Shown here in pieces: positions 27,039 through 35,665 of a stretch of DNA of 64,000 nt. The notes beneath the pieces were generated by a model. That model searched no databases. It had not been told where the DNA came from and saw nothing but the letters and a program-made list of their open reading frames with translations. This stretch comes from Caccoplasma_A sp045587545 (GTDB taxonomy: Bacteria; Bacteroidota; Bacteroidia; Bacteroidales; G3-4614): assembly GCA_045587545.1 (NCBI GenBank), contig JAZNCN010000026.1, positions 1 through 64,000 on the forward strand, read 5' to 3'. The position numbers were made by a program, and so were the translations under genes. Each line of letters opens with the position of its first letter. Positions within the stretch are counted from its first letter, which is position 1.

Positions 27039-27191
27039 TTAATCTCCAAGTAACAACTTAGATAACATTTTCTTTTTCTCTACTAATTTTGCGAACCAAT
27101 ATATTATAAACATTTGTAACATGGCAAAAATAATAGATGCAACATCTAAGAGATAGGGATTTGTAATATTATAGTCAATAAAACATACCAC
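27039..27191 (-). CDS. Possible small membrane ORF or gene remnant
   Basis: In the 195-base gap between the Wzi gene and the acyltransferase a minus-strand frame opens after a TAA with GTG at 27191 and codes 50 residues: a hydrophobic helix (VASIIFAMLQMFIIYWFAKL) followed by a lysine-rich tail. This looks like the last transmembrane segment and cytoplasmic end of a larger membrane protein such as an acyltransferase or transporter, so a decayed remnant is as likely as a real small gene. No start signal is evident. Confidence 0.3.
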   Translation of the reverse strand: MVCFIDYNITNPYLLDVASIIFAMLQMFIIYWFAKLVEKKKMLSKLLLGD

Positions 27192-27206
27192 TTATAAGAT
27201 GATAGT

Positions 27207-28673
27207 TTACTTTTTATTTAAATTCAACAATTCACCACTTTTACGTACACCTATTTGTACTCCCCAATTATCGCCAAAGAGCGTACCTTTATCAAATGCT
27301 CCTGCAACGGAGAAGTTCCACCCTTTTGTTTTATTGTGAGTATAGTTTAACTGCAACATTGCAGAAAATTGATGTTTAATATTTATTGACGGAGCGTAAG
27401 ATGTTCCCCAACCTCGTTGATGCGATGCGAGAATTTTATATTTAAGGCCATCAATGATTGTACCATCAATACCTCCGTGAAAAGCTCGTGTTATATTGTT
27501 GGTAAATCCTAAATAGCCATCTTTGTTATATAATGGAGATGTTATAAAAGGTGTTCCCATTGTATGTCCGCGATGTGTCCAACCATTATAAACTACATGT
27601 GCATAGTAGTTATCTCCTGCACTAACCTGCTCAGGTATCTCTGATGTTTTATCCCAAAGAAACGGTCCACTTTGGTTTGTGGCATTCATGACTTCAAAGG
27701 TAATCCCTTCAATAAAGAATTTTTTGTCTGTCCTAAACAATAATCCCCAAAGTCCATCGCATTTATTACGGAATATCATGCCCGAGTGGTCATCAAAGAA
27801 ATGTTCATAATATGCCTTTAATTCCCAATCCTTTTTCTTGTAGCCTAAAGAGAGTATATATATACCCAAATGATTACCCGATACGTTTACTTGGTCAATC
27901 TCGGGAGAATCTTCTCCACCCGATAGCGGTACAAAGACTTTAAAATACTCTTTTATTCCAGACGGAAATTTTACAGTTTGATTACCCCTATAATCATATA
28001 TGGTTCCGCCAAATTGAGTAGCCATATCAATACCAATTATACCATATAGAGGTTTTAATTCATTTCCTATTTTAAATATCAAATTTTTTCGATGATATAG
28101 TACATTTTTACTATACTGCATACCTTCCGTCTTGAAATCTTTTTGATATTTATAGTCAACAAACCAACCATATGAAATACCTCCACGTACATGCAACCAC
28201 CCCTTTGTACCCGGCACTTTGGTAAATTGCGGAAGCCCGATATATATTTGGGGTATGGGGTGCGCATTACCACTATTTATCATACCTCCACTACTCAACT
28301 CTGTATCCCAAAGCATTGTTTTCTCCTCTCTTGCTCCTGCAAATATGCTCCAATTCTTTAACTTGGCGTCAAAGTATGCTTGTTGAAGATATATAGGGGC
28401 TTCGTTACGATATGCACCCACAACTTCTAAACCAAAAGAGTATGAAAATTTCTTATCATCTGCCACCTCTTTAAAGAGTCCTAAACGTAAATATCCGCTA
28501 TTGTTTTGGTCAGACATTACACCGTTGGTATTGTTCATTAACCAAAACGGTGTATAATCCCCTCCTCCGCTTATAACGTTTGCTTCTGCTTTGTATGAGA
28601 GGTTAAAATCTTTTGCTGACGCTGTAAATATTACCACGAGCGTCATTGTTACTAATAAAATTATACGCTTCAT
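27207..28673 (-). CDS. Capsule assembly Wzi family outer-membrane protein
   Basis: 488 residues from the ATG at 28673 (an in-frame TTG six bases earlier is rejected). Signal peptide MKRIILLVTMTLVVIFTASA. The mature protein opens with LSYKAEANVISGGGDYTPFWLMNN, the typical start of the Wzi family in Bacteroidota, followed by about 18 predicted amphipathic strands of a porin-like barrel and a last strand ending ...GVQIGVRK. In Klebsiella Wzi is a barrel lectin that anchors capsule to the outer surface. Here it is embedded in the polysaccharide cluster, two bases behind a small lipoprotein gene. Confidence 0.87.
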   Translation of the reverse strand: MKRIILLVTMTLVVIFTASAKDFNLSYKAEANVISGGGDYTPFWLMNNTNGVMSDQNNSGYLRLGLFKEVADDKKFSYSFGLEVVGAYRNEAPIYLQQAYFDAKLKNWSIFAGAREEKTMLWDTELSSGGMINSGNAHPIPQIYIGLPQFTKVPGTKGWLHVRGGISYGWFVDYKYQKDFKTEGMQYSKNVLYHRKNLIFKIGNELKPLYGIIGIDMATQFGGTIYDYRGNQTVKFPSGIKEYFKVFVPLSGGEDSPEIDQVNVSGNHLGIYILSLGYKKKDWELKAYYEHFFDDHSGMIFRNKCDGLWGLLFRTDKKFFIEGITFEVMNATNQSGPFLWDKTSEIPEQVSAGDNYYAHVVYNGWTHRGHTMGTPFITSPLYNKDGYLGFTNNITRAFHGGIDGTIIDGLKYKILASHQRGWGTSYAPSINIKHQFSAMLQLNYTHNKTKGWNFSVAGAFDKGTLFGDNWGVQIGVRKSGELLNLNKK

Positions 28674-28675
28674 AA

Positions 28676-29083
28676 TCAATAATATTTACGGAATGAATAT
28701 ATGGTGTCGTTAACCGATAATCTTAACGATTTAGAGGTCAGCTCTCTTATTTCAAATTTACGTTCCGGGGTATTCCAATCTAAAAATCTATTCTGCGATG
28801 CTATATCAAAAAATTTATTGGGAACAGATATTTTTATTTTATTCTCTTCCAAAAGGTAGTTCGCATATATCTGCTCGGCATAATGTGGAGTTGATGCTTG
28901 TAAAGTTTGTATTTCGCACACTCCGCTATCAAAACTCCAAAACAGAGAGTCTGATTGAACGCTATGACGTGGCGACTCTATTGTGGTGCCTTGCCAACGC
29001 CCCTCTATCTTTGCTTCATCATCTTTTGAGCAAGAGAGAAGCAATACTAATAAAGACAGAAATAATATATATCTTAATTTCAT
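28676..29083 (-). CDS. Small lipoprotein with lipocalin-like fold
   Basis: 135 residues with lipoprotein signal and Cys18 (LLLLSC). The mature part begins KIEGRWQGTTIES, which resembles the first strand of lipocalin-like Bacteroidota proteins (GxW motif), and is strand-rich to the end. No further function can be read. Its gene is immediately before Wzi and 14 bases after a GT4 gene, so a role at the envelope in polysaccharide attachment is an inference from context only. Confidence 0.6.
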   Translation of the reverse strand: MKLRYILFLSLLVLLLSCSKDDEAKIEGRWQGTTIESPRHSVQSDSLFWSFDSGVCEIQTLQASTPHYAEQIYANYLLEENKIKISVPNKFFDIASQNRFLDWNTPERKFEIRELTSKSLRLSVNDTIYSFRKYY

Positions 29084-29097
29084 ATTATAGATTAATC

Positions 29098-30138
29098 TTA
29101 CGATACTATTTTTTTATATTCATTTATATAATTTATTGCTGTTTGTGTTACCGAGTAGTTTTCTTCAACTCGTTTATATGCTGCTTCAATCAAATTATTG
29201 TCAACACCCTGCTCTATAATATTTATAATCTTATCGGCACAATCTTTTGCATCTCCATTTTTAAAATAGTAACCATACTTCCCATTATCTATTATCTCCA
29301 ATGGTCCTTGATTCTCCGATACTAATACAGGTATTTTTGCAGCCATTGCCTCGGCTACCGTAAGCCCAAATCCCTCATAAATTGAAGGCTGAACAAACAA
29401 ATCATATTCACAAAGATGTTCAAAAATATATTTTTGTGATTTTGTCCCTAAAAGTTTAACATTATCTTCTAATCCAAACTCTTTTGTCAGATTATATAAA
29501 TAATCAAAAGAATGGCCATCACCTATAAAATCGGCAGAAACATTATAGCCCTTTTCTTTAACTAATTTTATTGCCTCAATAAGAATATGCTGTCCCTTTA
29601 TTTCATGATTTAAAGTGCTAACTTGAACAATCCTAAGTTTATCTGACTTATTGCCCTTTTTAAGATTATCTATCTTATGAACATTAATACCATTAATTAT
29701 GACTTTAGAGTTTAATTTATACTCTTCTTTAACATACTCTTTTACTGTATTTGATATTGAATATATGTTAGAATAATAGTGCAGGTAGTTATCTTCTTTA
29801 ACATCATGCTTGGTTAGACATAACTTGCAAAAACATCTTTTTAAAATGAAATATCTTATTATAGAAGAGGTATGTACATGTATTATATCTGCTTTTAACT
29901 TGTATAACTTATAATTGAACTTTAAAACATAGTATGGGTTCTTTGAACCTATAGGACGACCTAAGCAGTAAAATTTAACTCTATCATCTATTGTTTCACG
30001 TAAAGCATCATTAATATGATTATTTATACATAGTATAGAGACATTATAGCCCATTGAAACTTGCTTGTTTGCTATATTAACAAGCATAGTTTCAATACCG
30101 CCAAACTCCAAACTATATACTATATGAACAATTTTCAT
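29098..30138 (-). CDS. Glycosyltransferase family 4
   Basis: 346-residue GT-B enzyme. N-terminal MKIVHIVYSLEFGGIETMLVN has the GGxE acceptor-side loop; the C-terminal domain shows LRIVQVSTLNHEIKGQHILIEA and the donor-binding EGFGLTVAEAMAAKIPVLVS with the E-x7-E pair. Very A/T-rich coding. It starts 2 bases after the GT2 stop, so the pair is translationally close. Sugar specificity is unknown. Confidence 0.9.
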   Translation of the reverse strand: MKIVHIVYSLEFGGIETMLVNIANKQVSMGYNVSILCINNHINDALRETIDDRVKFYCLGRPIGSKNPYYVLKFNYKLYKLKADIIHVHTSSIIRYFILKRCFCKLCLTKHDVKEDNYLHYYSNIYSISNTVKEYVKEEYKLNSKVIINGINVHKIDNLKKGNKSDKLRIVQVSTLNHEIKGQHILIEAIKLVKEKGYNVSADFIGDGHSFDYLYNLTKEFGLEDNVKLLGTKSQKYIFEHLCEYDLFVQPSIYEGFGLTVAEAMAAKIPVLVSENQGPLEIIDNGKYGYYFKNGDAKDCADKIINIIEQGVDNNLIEAAYKRVEENYSVTQTAINYINEYKKIVS

Positions 30139-30140
30139 AT

Positions 30141-30926
30141 CTACTTTATTCTAAATATTGCCTTTACAATATCGGTAAGAGCAAATCTTATCTGCCAATA
30201 ATATGTGGTAAGTATTGATAAATTATAAAACTTGGCTCCATGAAGATATAATCTCTCTCTAATATTTTTAATAAACTTAGTTCGTCCTGTTGCAGATTTT
30301 GCCTCTTCCCATTTTCTGAATTTTGCTAAAGGTTTATCATCAATAGAATATAAATTACCATACTTTAAGAGGTTTAGAAAAAGATCTAAATCCATACAAT
30401 AGAATATGCTCTCATCTAAATAATCAATCTTCACAAGTATATCTTTTCGGTAAAAAGAGCCGGGTTGCGAAACATCATAATTTCTTTTAAGCAGACGGTT
30501 CCTACTTTTGATATTGTTTATATAATAATTTAAATGATTGTTTTTTGCATCAATTACGTCTATTGTTGAACCATAATATATGGCTCCTTCCGGATTCTGT
30601 TTATATAGTTTCACTATCTCCTCAACGCAATATGGATAGAGCATATCATCAGAGTTTATCCAACCTACCAACTCGCCTTTTGCTAACTTGAAACCTTTAT
30701 TTATGGCATCGGTTTGACCTTTATCTCGTTCGCTAATTACAATATCAATCTTATCGCGATAACGCTCAACAATCTCCATTGTATTATCTGTTGAGGCTCC
30801 ATCAACTACAATATATTGTATATTCTTATATGTTTGATTAAGTACACTTGTTATTGTATCCTCAATAAATTGTCCTTGATTATATGAGGGAGTTACAATG
30901 GTTACCAATATATCCTCTTTTCCCAT
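30141..30926 (-). CDS. Glycosyltransferase family 2
   Basis: 261-residue inverting GT-A enzyme. The nucleotide-binding start VTIVTPSYNQGQFIEDTI and VVDGASTDNT are classic; the metal-binding DxD appears as NSDD in LVGWINSDDMLY, and SQPGSFYRKD marks the acceptor side. Together with the two GT4 enzymes and the GT26 it would give a repeat unit of four or five sugars including the initiating one. It lies 93 bases after wzy. Confidence 0.9.
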   Translation of the reverse strand: MGKEDILVTIVTPSYNQGQFIEDTITSVLNQTYKNIQYIVVDGASTDNTMEIVERYRDKIDIVISERDKGQTDAINKGFKLAKGELVGWINSDDMLYPYCVEEIVKLYKQNPEGAIYYGSTIDVIDAKNNHLNYYINNIKSRNRLLKRNYDVSQPGSFYRKDILVKIDYLDESIFYCMDLDLFLNLLKYGNLYSIDDKPLAKFRKWEEAKSATGRTKFIKNIRERLYLHGAKFYNLSILTTYYWQIRFALTDIVKAIFRIK

Positions 30927-31019
30927 ATTCTTCTATTATAATAAAATTATTATTGCCACCACAAACTTAATTATACCAATTATTGATTTTTATATATACA
31001 CTTATTCGTATTATATACA

Positions 31020-32342
31020 CTAATTATTTAAAACTTTCTTATCTATTTCATTCTTTTGCGACAAGACATAGACTAATAAAATAAAAGTTATTGTTGGCAT
31101 ATCCAATATTCTTACTCCAGTAAATGTTAATATCAAGAATAGACACATTGCTAAAAATATTGATTTTGCAATAGGATTATTGTATCTCTTATTAAAAAAT
31201 CGCATTAACAAAAAGTAGTATATTAAATATATCACTGTCCCTATTACTCCAAAACGTATTACAAATATTGACCACGCAATATCTGATGTATCCACTTGAT
31301 TTACAAAGCCCGTATCATCATTTTCAAGCCCAACTATAAAATCAAAGCTGTTCATTGTATAATCAGAGCCTTCAGACATAAATCCCAAGCCAAAGAGCAT
31401 TGTAATCCAATCTTCAGACGCATAATATAGACGCTCTAAAAAATGTAATACTCTAAATGTAAATGTTGCCTCGCCCAACTCTCCCGGGACAAAATCTTCC
31501 GGTTCAATATCAACTGAGCCAATAATATCCTGTGCTATTTGGGTATCAAGGAGATTACCTTGTATTGTTCCTAAGAAAGGTATTAATGCAACAAATATCA
31601 CAATTAGAATAGGATATATCTTTTTTATTTTTTCTCTAAAATGATTATAAAGGAGAACCATTATAAATGCCAATAATAAACTTCTGTGCATACACAAAAA
31701 TATTGGCAATACCAATATTGAGAAATATACTAATTTCTGTTTTTTTGTAAATTCTGGATTATATAAAGCGAATAAGAAGAAAAAGTTATGATATATTGGC
31801 GTATTATAAAAGCGTGCTATTTTGAACATTCCAAAGAGGGCTGTTTTTCCCTCAGTATAATAGCCCTGTAATATAGGCATATCCAACATAGGTTGCAAAG
31901 AGTAAAGAATGCTCAAAAAAAGAGTTATTTTAAAAAGAAATTTTACTACGTTTTGTAGTTCTTCTTTTGAGAGTGTATAAAAGAGTATTGGTGTTAATAA
32001 CAAAAAGTACTCTCGTGTATTTTTTACAACCTCTACAATTGGAATATGGTGTATAAAAATGCTTACTCCCGCTGCAAAAGCAATAAATGAGAGAAATATC
32101 AGAGTAAATTTAGGTAATACTTCAATAAGTTCTTTTCGTTTGCCAGATAAATACTCCATTGCTATAACTCCAAATAGATAGAGTATTGCATAATCGGTTG
32201 GTTTTATTGAAACAGGCCAAGCAAAAGCCTCATCGGGGATTAGTTGAAAGCCTCCTGTAATGAAGAAAAAAAAGGTAATAAGAGATAACTCTTTTTTTCC
32301 TTTCTTAAACCACCATAGAGCTAACAACAGAAATATAAACAT
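31020..32342 (-). CDS. wzy: O-antigen/capsule polymerase-like membrane protein
   Basis: 440 residues with about 10-12 membrane helices and one long extracytoplasmic loop near 275-340 (DIEPEDFVPGELGE... through VDTSDIAWS). This topology and the position between Wzz and glycosyltransferases indicate a Wzy-type polymerase that joins flipped repeat units in the periplasm. Sequence motifs in Wzy are weak, and an O-antigen ligase is the main alternative; HRSLLLAFI near residue 220 fits either. The start is separated from wzz by two terminator hairpins. Confidence 0.75.
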   Translation of the reverse strand: MFIFLLLALWWFKKGKKELSLITFFFFITGGFQLIPDEAFAWPVSIKPTDYAILYLFGVIAMEYLSGKRKELIEVLPKFTLIFLSFIAFAAGVSIFIHHIPIVEVVKNTREYFLLLTPILFYTLSKEELQNVVKFLFKITLFLSILYSLQPMLDMPILQGYYTEGKTALFGMFKIARFYNTPIYHNFFFLFALYNPEFTKKQKLVYFSILVLPIFLCMHRSLLLAFIMVLLYNHFREKIKKIYPILIVIFVALIPFLGTIQGNLLDTQIAQDIIGSVDIEPEDFVPGELGEATFTFRVLHFLERLYYASEDWITMLFGLGFMSEGSDYTMNSFDFIVGLENDDTGFVNQVDTSDIAWSIFVIRFGVIGTVIYLIYYFLLMRFFNKRYNNPIAKSIFLAMCLFLILTFTGVRILDMPTITFILLVYVLSQKNEIDKKVLNN

Positions 32343-32353
32343 AATCCTCTATT

Positions 32354-32385
32354 CAAAAAAAAATGTTAACCTTTCTAAGGTTAAC
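32354..32385 (-). terminator. Terminator-like hairpin in the wzy leader
   Basis: On the minus strand GTTAACCTT and AAGGTTAAC pair around AGA and are followed by ATTTTTTTTT, a textbook intrinsic terminator placed only 12 bases before the wzy start. Transcripts reaching wzy must pass it. Confidence 0.75.
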
Positions 32386-32430
32386 GGAACAAATACCATA
32401 TTTATTGTAATTGTGAAAAATTATTTATAC

Positions 32431-32465
32431 AAAAAAAATAGAGAAAGTTAACTTTCTCTATTTTT
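32431..32465 (-). terminator. Terminator directly after wzz
   Basis: AAATAGAGAAAG and CTTTCTCTATTT pair around TTAA with T-tracts on both sides, starting 10 bases after the wzz stop. Its 3' arm can also pair with the 3' arm of the next hairpin (see findings). Confidence 0.85.
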
Positions 32466-32474
32466 CATATCCTA

Positions 32475-33605
32475 TTAATTAGTTAAATTAGACTCTTTTG
32501 TACTGTTTTTAAACTCTTTATATTTGTTTTTTACAACTACCCAAAACTCCTTTCCAAAGAGATACCATGCTATTATGAGAGCAACTCCCAAGAAAGTTAA
32601 AACTAACACTGTTGTTGTTTTACTTGTCCCTGATGCTTCGTATGGGAAAATTGATGGTTGCACTACTACAAAAGCGGGTTTTGCCTCTTGTATCTTTGCT
32701 CTTGCCATTTGTAGTTGAGTTGCCACATTACTATATATTTGATATGCCAAAAGAGCCTCGTTCTCCAAACGTTCTTCTTCAGCCTTTACACTCTGTAACA
32801 CTATATTTTTATTGGCATCTACATATCGGGCATACTCGTTTTGTTTATTAAAATAGTCCTCCTTACTCTCTTTATATATCTCCTCCCAATAGCGACAATC
32901 ATCAACAGCTTTTGCCAATCGGTATTCGGTAATCTTCTCCTGTAATTTTTCTATTAAAGTATCAGCGACCATTGCTGTTACCATCTGATCATTAAAAGTT
33001 ACCATTATTGTTGAGACACTCGTTTTTTTATCAACTGCCACCTCAAAAGACTCTCTCAAAATAGAGACAAGCCCGTTTTTTTCCTCAGTCAAATATGTTG
33101 TTTTACCTCCTTCCCCTAAAACGATAGGATCCTTAAACATATCTGTTACCATTTTTTTGGCTCTGTATGGCAAGCCTTTTACTTTTTGAAGAAATGTAAA
33201 TTGACTTATTATATAGGCTTGAAGTGTTGTATCCATCTTTCCGTTGGCTGTTCTTACTCGAGTATCAAGCATATCAACCAAGAATGGTGTTGAAGCAACT
33301 ATATTTGGATAGAGTTGTGCTGTCAGAGCATCAGCATCTTCACCTACATTAAAACCTCCTACTCCAAGCATTGAGGCTACTCCTGACAACATTCCCTCTC
33401 CATTTTGTCCTGCCTCGGGAGCTAAGGTAACTGTTACTGTGTATTCCTTGGGTATTAAAAAAGAGATTAAAACTGCCAATACAAATATTATACAACTTAT
33501 TTTTATAAGTTTTTCCCGATATGGCCAAAGTTGTTTTATATATTTTTTTAAATCTAATGAATCTTCTTTCTTATTCTCTTTAGAGTCTTCAATATTCTCG
33601 CTCAT
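32475..33605 (-). CDS. wzz: Chain-length determinant protein (Wzz family)
   Basis: Controls polysaccharide chain length. 376 residues in the usual arrangement: cytoplasmic start, membrane helix at about 34-51, long periplasmic region with the coiled-coil part around 220-310, and a second helix at about 329-348 before a basic tail. The N-terminal motif DLKKYIKQLWPYREKLIKIS and IPKEYTVTVTLAPE fit the family. It is the first gene of the cluster; a TACTTTTG box lies upstream at 33633-33640. Confidence 0.9.
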   Translation of the reverse strand: MSENIEDSKENKKEDSLDLKKYIKQLWPYREKLIKISCIIFVLAVLISFLIPKEYTVTVTLAPEAGQNGEGMLSGVASMLGVGGFNVGEDADALTAQLYPNIVASTPFLVDMLDTRVRTANGKMDTTLQAYIISQFTFLQKVKGLPYRAKKMVTDMFKDPIVLGEGGKTTYLTEEKNGLVSILRESFEVAVDKKTSVSTIMVTFNDQMVTAMVADTLIEKLQEKITEYRLAKAVDDCRYWEEIYKESKEDYFNKQNEYARYVDANKNIVLQSVKAEEERLENEALLAYQIYSNVATQLQMARAKIQEAKPAFVVVQPSIFPYEASGTSKTTTVLVLTFLGVALIIAWYLFGKEFWVVVKNKYKEFKNSTKESNLTN

Positions 33606-33632
33606 AATTTACTACAATTAATTAATTCAATA

Positions 33633-33640
33633 CAAAAGTA
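33633..33640 (-). promoter_or_regulatory. -7 box for the polysaccharide cluster
   Basis: TACTTTTG on the minus strand, about 30 bases before the wzz ATG. The -33 TTG is not evident, so the promoter may be weak or regulated. Confidence 0.5.
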
Positions 33641-33704
33641 ACATAATTTATTTATAAAAATGTGAGTTATTATAAGATTTTCTCGTTTTTTGTTTTTTTA
33701 GTGC

Positions 33705-33712
33705 TATATTTG
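33705..33712 (+). promoter_or_regulatory. -7 box for the carboxynorspermidine dehydrogenase operon
   Basis: TATATTTG followed by GCAAC, 40 bases before the ATG and facing away from wzz. No TTG lies at the ideal distance. Confidence 0.5.
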
Positions 33713-33752
33713 CAACTATTATTAACCTAAACATATTTAAACAGAGATTGCA

Positions 33753-34949
33753 ATGGCAAGAGTATTAGTTATTGGAGCAGGCGGTGTCAGCACCGTTGCT
33801 GTAAAAAAAATGGCAATGAATGCCGATGTGTTTACCGATATTATGTTGGCGAGCCGCACCAAAAGCAAATGCGATAAGATAGCTGCCGATATTAAAAACA
33901 TTAAAATTCAGACAGCTCAGGTTGATGCTGATAATGTTGCAGAATTGGTGGCTCTTTTTAAAGAGTTCAAACCTGAATTGGTTGTCAACTTGGCACTTCC
34001 ATATCAAGACCTTACTATTATGGACGCTTGTTTGGAGTATGGCGTAAGCTACTTGGATACTGCCAATTACGAACCTCTTGACGAGGCCAAATATCAATAT
34101 AGCTGGCAATGGGCTTATAAACAACGCTTTGAAGATGCAGGTTTAACTGCTATTTTGGGTTGTGGTTTTGACCCGGGTGTAACAGGCGTTTATACTGCAT
34201 ACGCTGCCAAACACCACTTCAGCGAAATTCAATATCTTGATATTGTTGATTGTAACGCCGGCGACCACCACAAGGCTTTTGCCACTAACTTTAACCCCGA
34301 GATAAACATTCGTGAGATTACTCAACGTGGTAAATTTTACGAAAACGGCGAGTGGAAAGAGACTGACCCGCTATCGGTTCACAAACCATTGAACTATCCT
34401 GAAGTTGGTCCACGTGAATCGTATTTAATGTATCACGAGGAGTTGGAGAGTTTGGTTAAGAACTTCCCTACAATTAAACGTGCTCGTTTTTGGATGACAT
34501 TTGGACAAGAGTATCTTACTCACTTGCGCGTTATACAAAATATTGGTATGGACAGCATTAAACCTATTATGTATAATGGTGTTGAGATTGTTCCTATTCA
34601 ATTTTTGAAAGCGGTATTACCTAACCCCGGAGACCTTGGTGAGAACTATACAGGCCAAACATCTATCGGTTGCCGTATTAAGGGTATTGACAAAGAGGGC
34701 AAAGAGATTACCTATTATGTTTATAATAACTGCAGCCACGAAGCTGCTTACCGCGAAACAGGCGCTCAAGGTGTAAGCTACACTACTGGTGTTCCTGCTA
34801 TGATTGGTGCTAAGATGTTCTTGAAAGGCGAATGGCGCAAACCGGGTGTTTGGAATGTTGAAGACTTCAACCCGGACCCATTTATGAAAGAACTTAACGA
34901 GCAAGGTTTACCTTGGCATGAACTATTTAACGTTGATTTGGAGCTATAA
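33753..34949 (+). CDS. Carboxynorspermidine dehydrogenase (saccharopine dehydrogenase family)
   Basis: 398-residue NAD(P)-dependent enzyme. The Rossmann motif is VLVIGAGGVSTVAVKK (4-19); further family blocks are LASRTKSKCD, VNLALPYQDLTIMDACLE, YLDTANYEP and GCGFDPGVTGVYTAYA. The full-length match is to the bacterial carboxy(nor)spermidine dehydrogenases that condense aspartate semialdehyde with a diamine to make spermidine or norspermidine, the usual polyamine route in Bacteroidota. The partner decarboxylase is not in this window. Codons are noticeably richer in G and C than in the adjacent polysaccharide cluster. It sits 2 bases before bcp. Confidence 0.87.
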   Translation: MARVLVIGAGGVSTVAVKKMAMNADVFTDIMLASRTKSKCDKIAADIKNIKIQTAQVDADNVAELVALFKEFKPELVVNLALPYQDLTIMDACLEYGVSYLDTANYEPLDEAKYQYSWQWAYKQRFEDAGLTAILGCGFDPGVTGVYTAYAAKHHFSEIQYLDIVDCNAGDHHKAFATNFNPEINIREITQRGKFYENGEWKETDPLSVHKPLNYPEVGPRESYLMYHEELESLVKNFPTIKRARFWMTFGQEYLTHLRVIQNIGMDSIKPIMYNGVEIVPIQFLKAVLPNPGDLGENYTGQTSIGCRIKGIDKEGKEITYYVYNNCSHEAAYRETGAQGVSYTTGVPAMIGAKMFLKGEWRKPGVWNVEDFNPDPFMKELNEQGLPWHELFNVDLEL

Positions 34950-34951
34950 TA

Positions 34952-35410
34952 ATGAATGTTGGAGATAAGGTTGCAGACCTTTTAGGTTTAGACCAAGAGG
35001 GTAAAGAGGTAAGGCTAAGCCAATACGCAGGCAAAAAGATTGCCCTATACTTTTACCCTAAGGATAACACCTCCGGTTGTACCGCTGAGGCTTGCAGTTT
35101 GCGAGATGGTTACGAACAACTTCAAGCTGCAGGGTATGAAATTATTGGTGTAAGCAAAGATAGCGCAAAGTCGCATCAGGGTTTTATTGCAAAACACTCT
35201 TTGCCTTTTAGACTGATTGCTGATACTGATACCAGCCTGCAACAATTGTTTGGAGTATGGGCAGAGAAGAAACTATACGGGCGTACCTATATGGGAACTC
35301 TGCGACAAACTTTTATTATTGATGCCGATAACGCAACTATTGAAAGAGTTATTGAAAAGGTTAAAACTTCTGACTCGGCAAATCAGATACTTACTTCAAT
35401 TAGGAATTAG
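34952..35410 (+). CDS. bcp: Thioredoxin-dependent thiol peroxidase (Bcp/PrxQ)
   Basis: Reduces hydrogen peroxide and organic hydroperoxides with thioredoxin. 152 residues, typical. The peroxidatic Cys43 and resolving Cys48 are in KDNTSGCTAEACSLRD, the spacing of alpha-type PrxQ. The catalytic Arg is expected in the FRLIADTD region. It shares a transcript with the preceding dehydrogenase and ends at a strong terminator. Confidence 0.95.
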   Translation: MNVGDKVADLLGLDQEGKEVRLSQYAGKKIALYFYPKDNTSGCTAEACSLRDGYEQLQAAGYEIIGVSKDSAKSHQGFIAKHSLPFRLIADTDTSLQQLFGVWAEKKLYGRTYMGTLRQTFIIDADNATIERVIEKVKTSDSANQILTSIRN

Positions 35411-35466
35411 GATTGAAAAAATTAGAAATTCCTAATATATTAAAATCTTTAATTTTAAATAATATT

Positions 35467-35490
35467 AGCCCCAAATTTGGGGCTTTTTTA
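35467..35490 (+). terminator. Terminator of bcp
   Basis: AGCCCCAAATTTGGGGCT, a fully self-complementary stem, followed by T6. Confidence 0.9.
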
Positions 35491-35524
35491 TTATCTCCTA
35501 TATGTAATTTATCTGCTCTTTATT

Positions 35525-35605
35525 AGAAGTTGTTTAAATTTTATTTCGAGATTATTGTAAGAATTACTTTGGAATGTTTTTTTAATAAAATTTTAAACAA
35601 CCTCT
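35525..35605. repeat. Inverted-repeat element of unknown type
   Basis: The 21-base left end AGAAGTTGTTTAAATTTTATT is repeated in inverted orientation at 35584-35605 with one substitution and one extra base; 38 bases lie between. The ends are too precise for chance in AT-rich DNA and the element contains no gene. It could be a very small MITE-like element or a large regulatory hairpin. The whole stretch 35411-35771 otherwise holds only the bcp terminator and the promoter below. Confidence 0.55.
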
Positions 35606-35665
35606 TAAACCAAAAGCTCTTATTCTGTTCAAAAAAGTATATACGTAACAGCTTTAAATTTAAGT

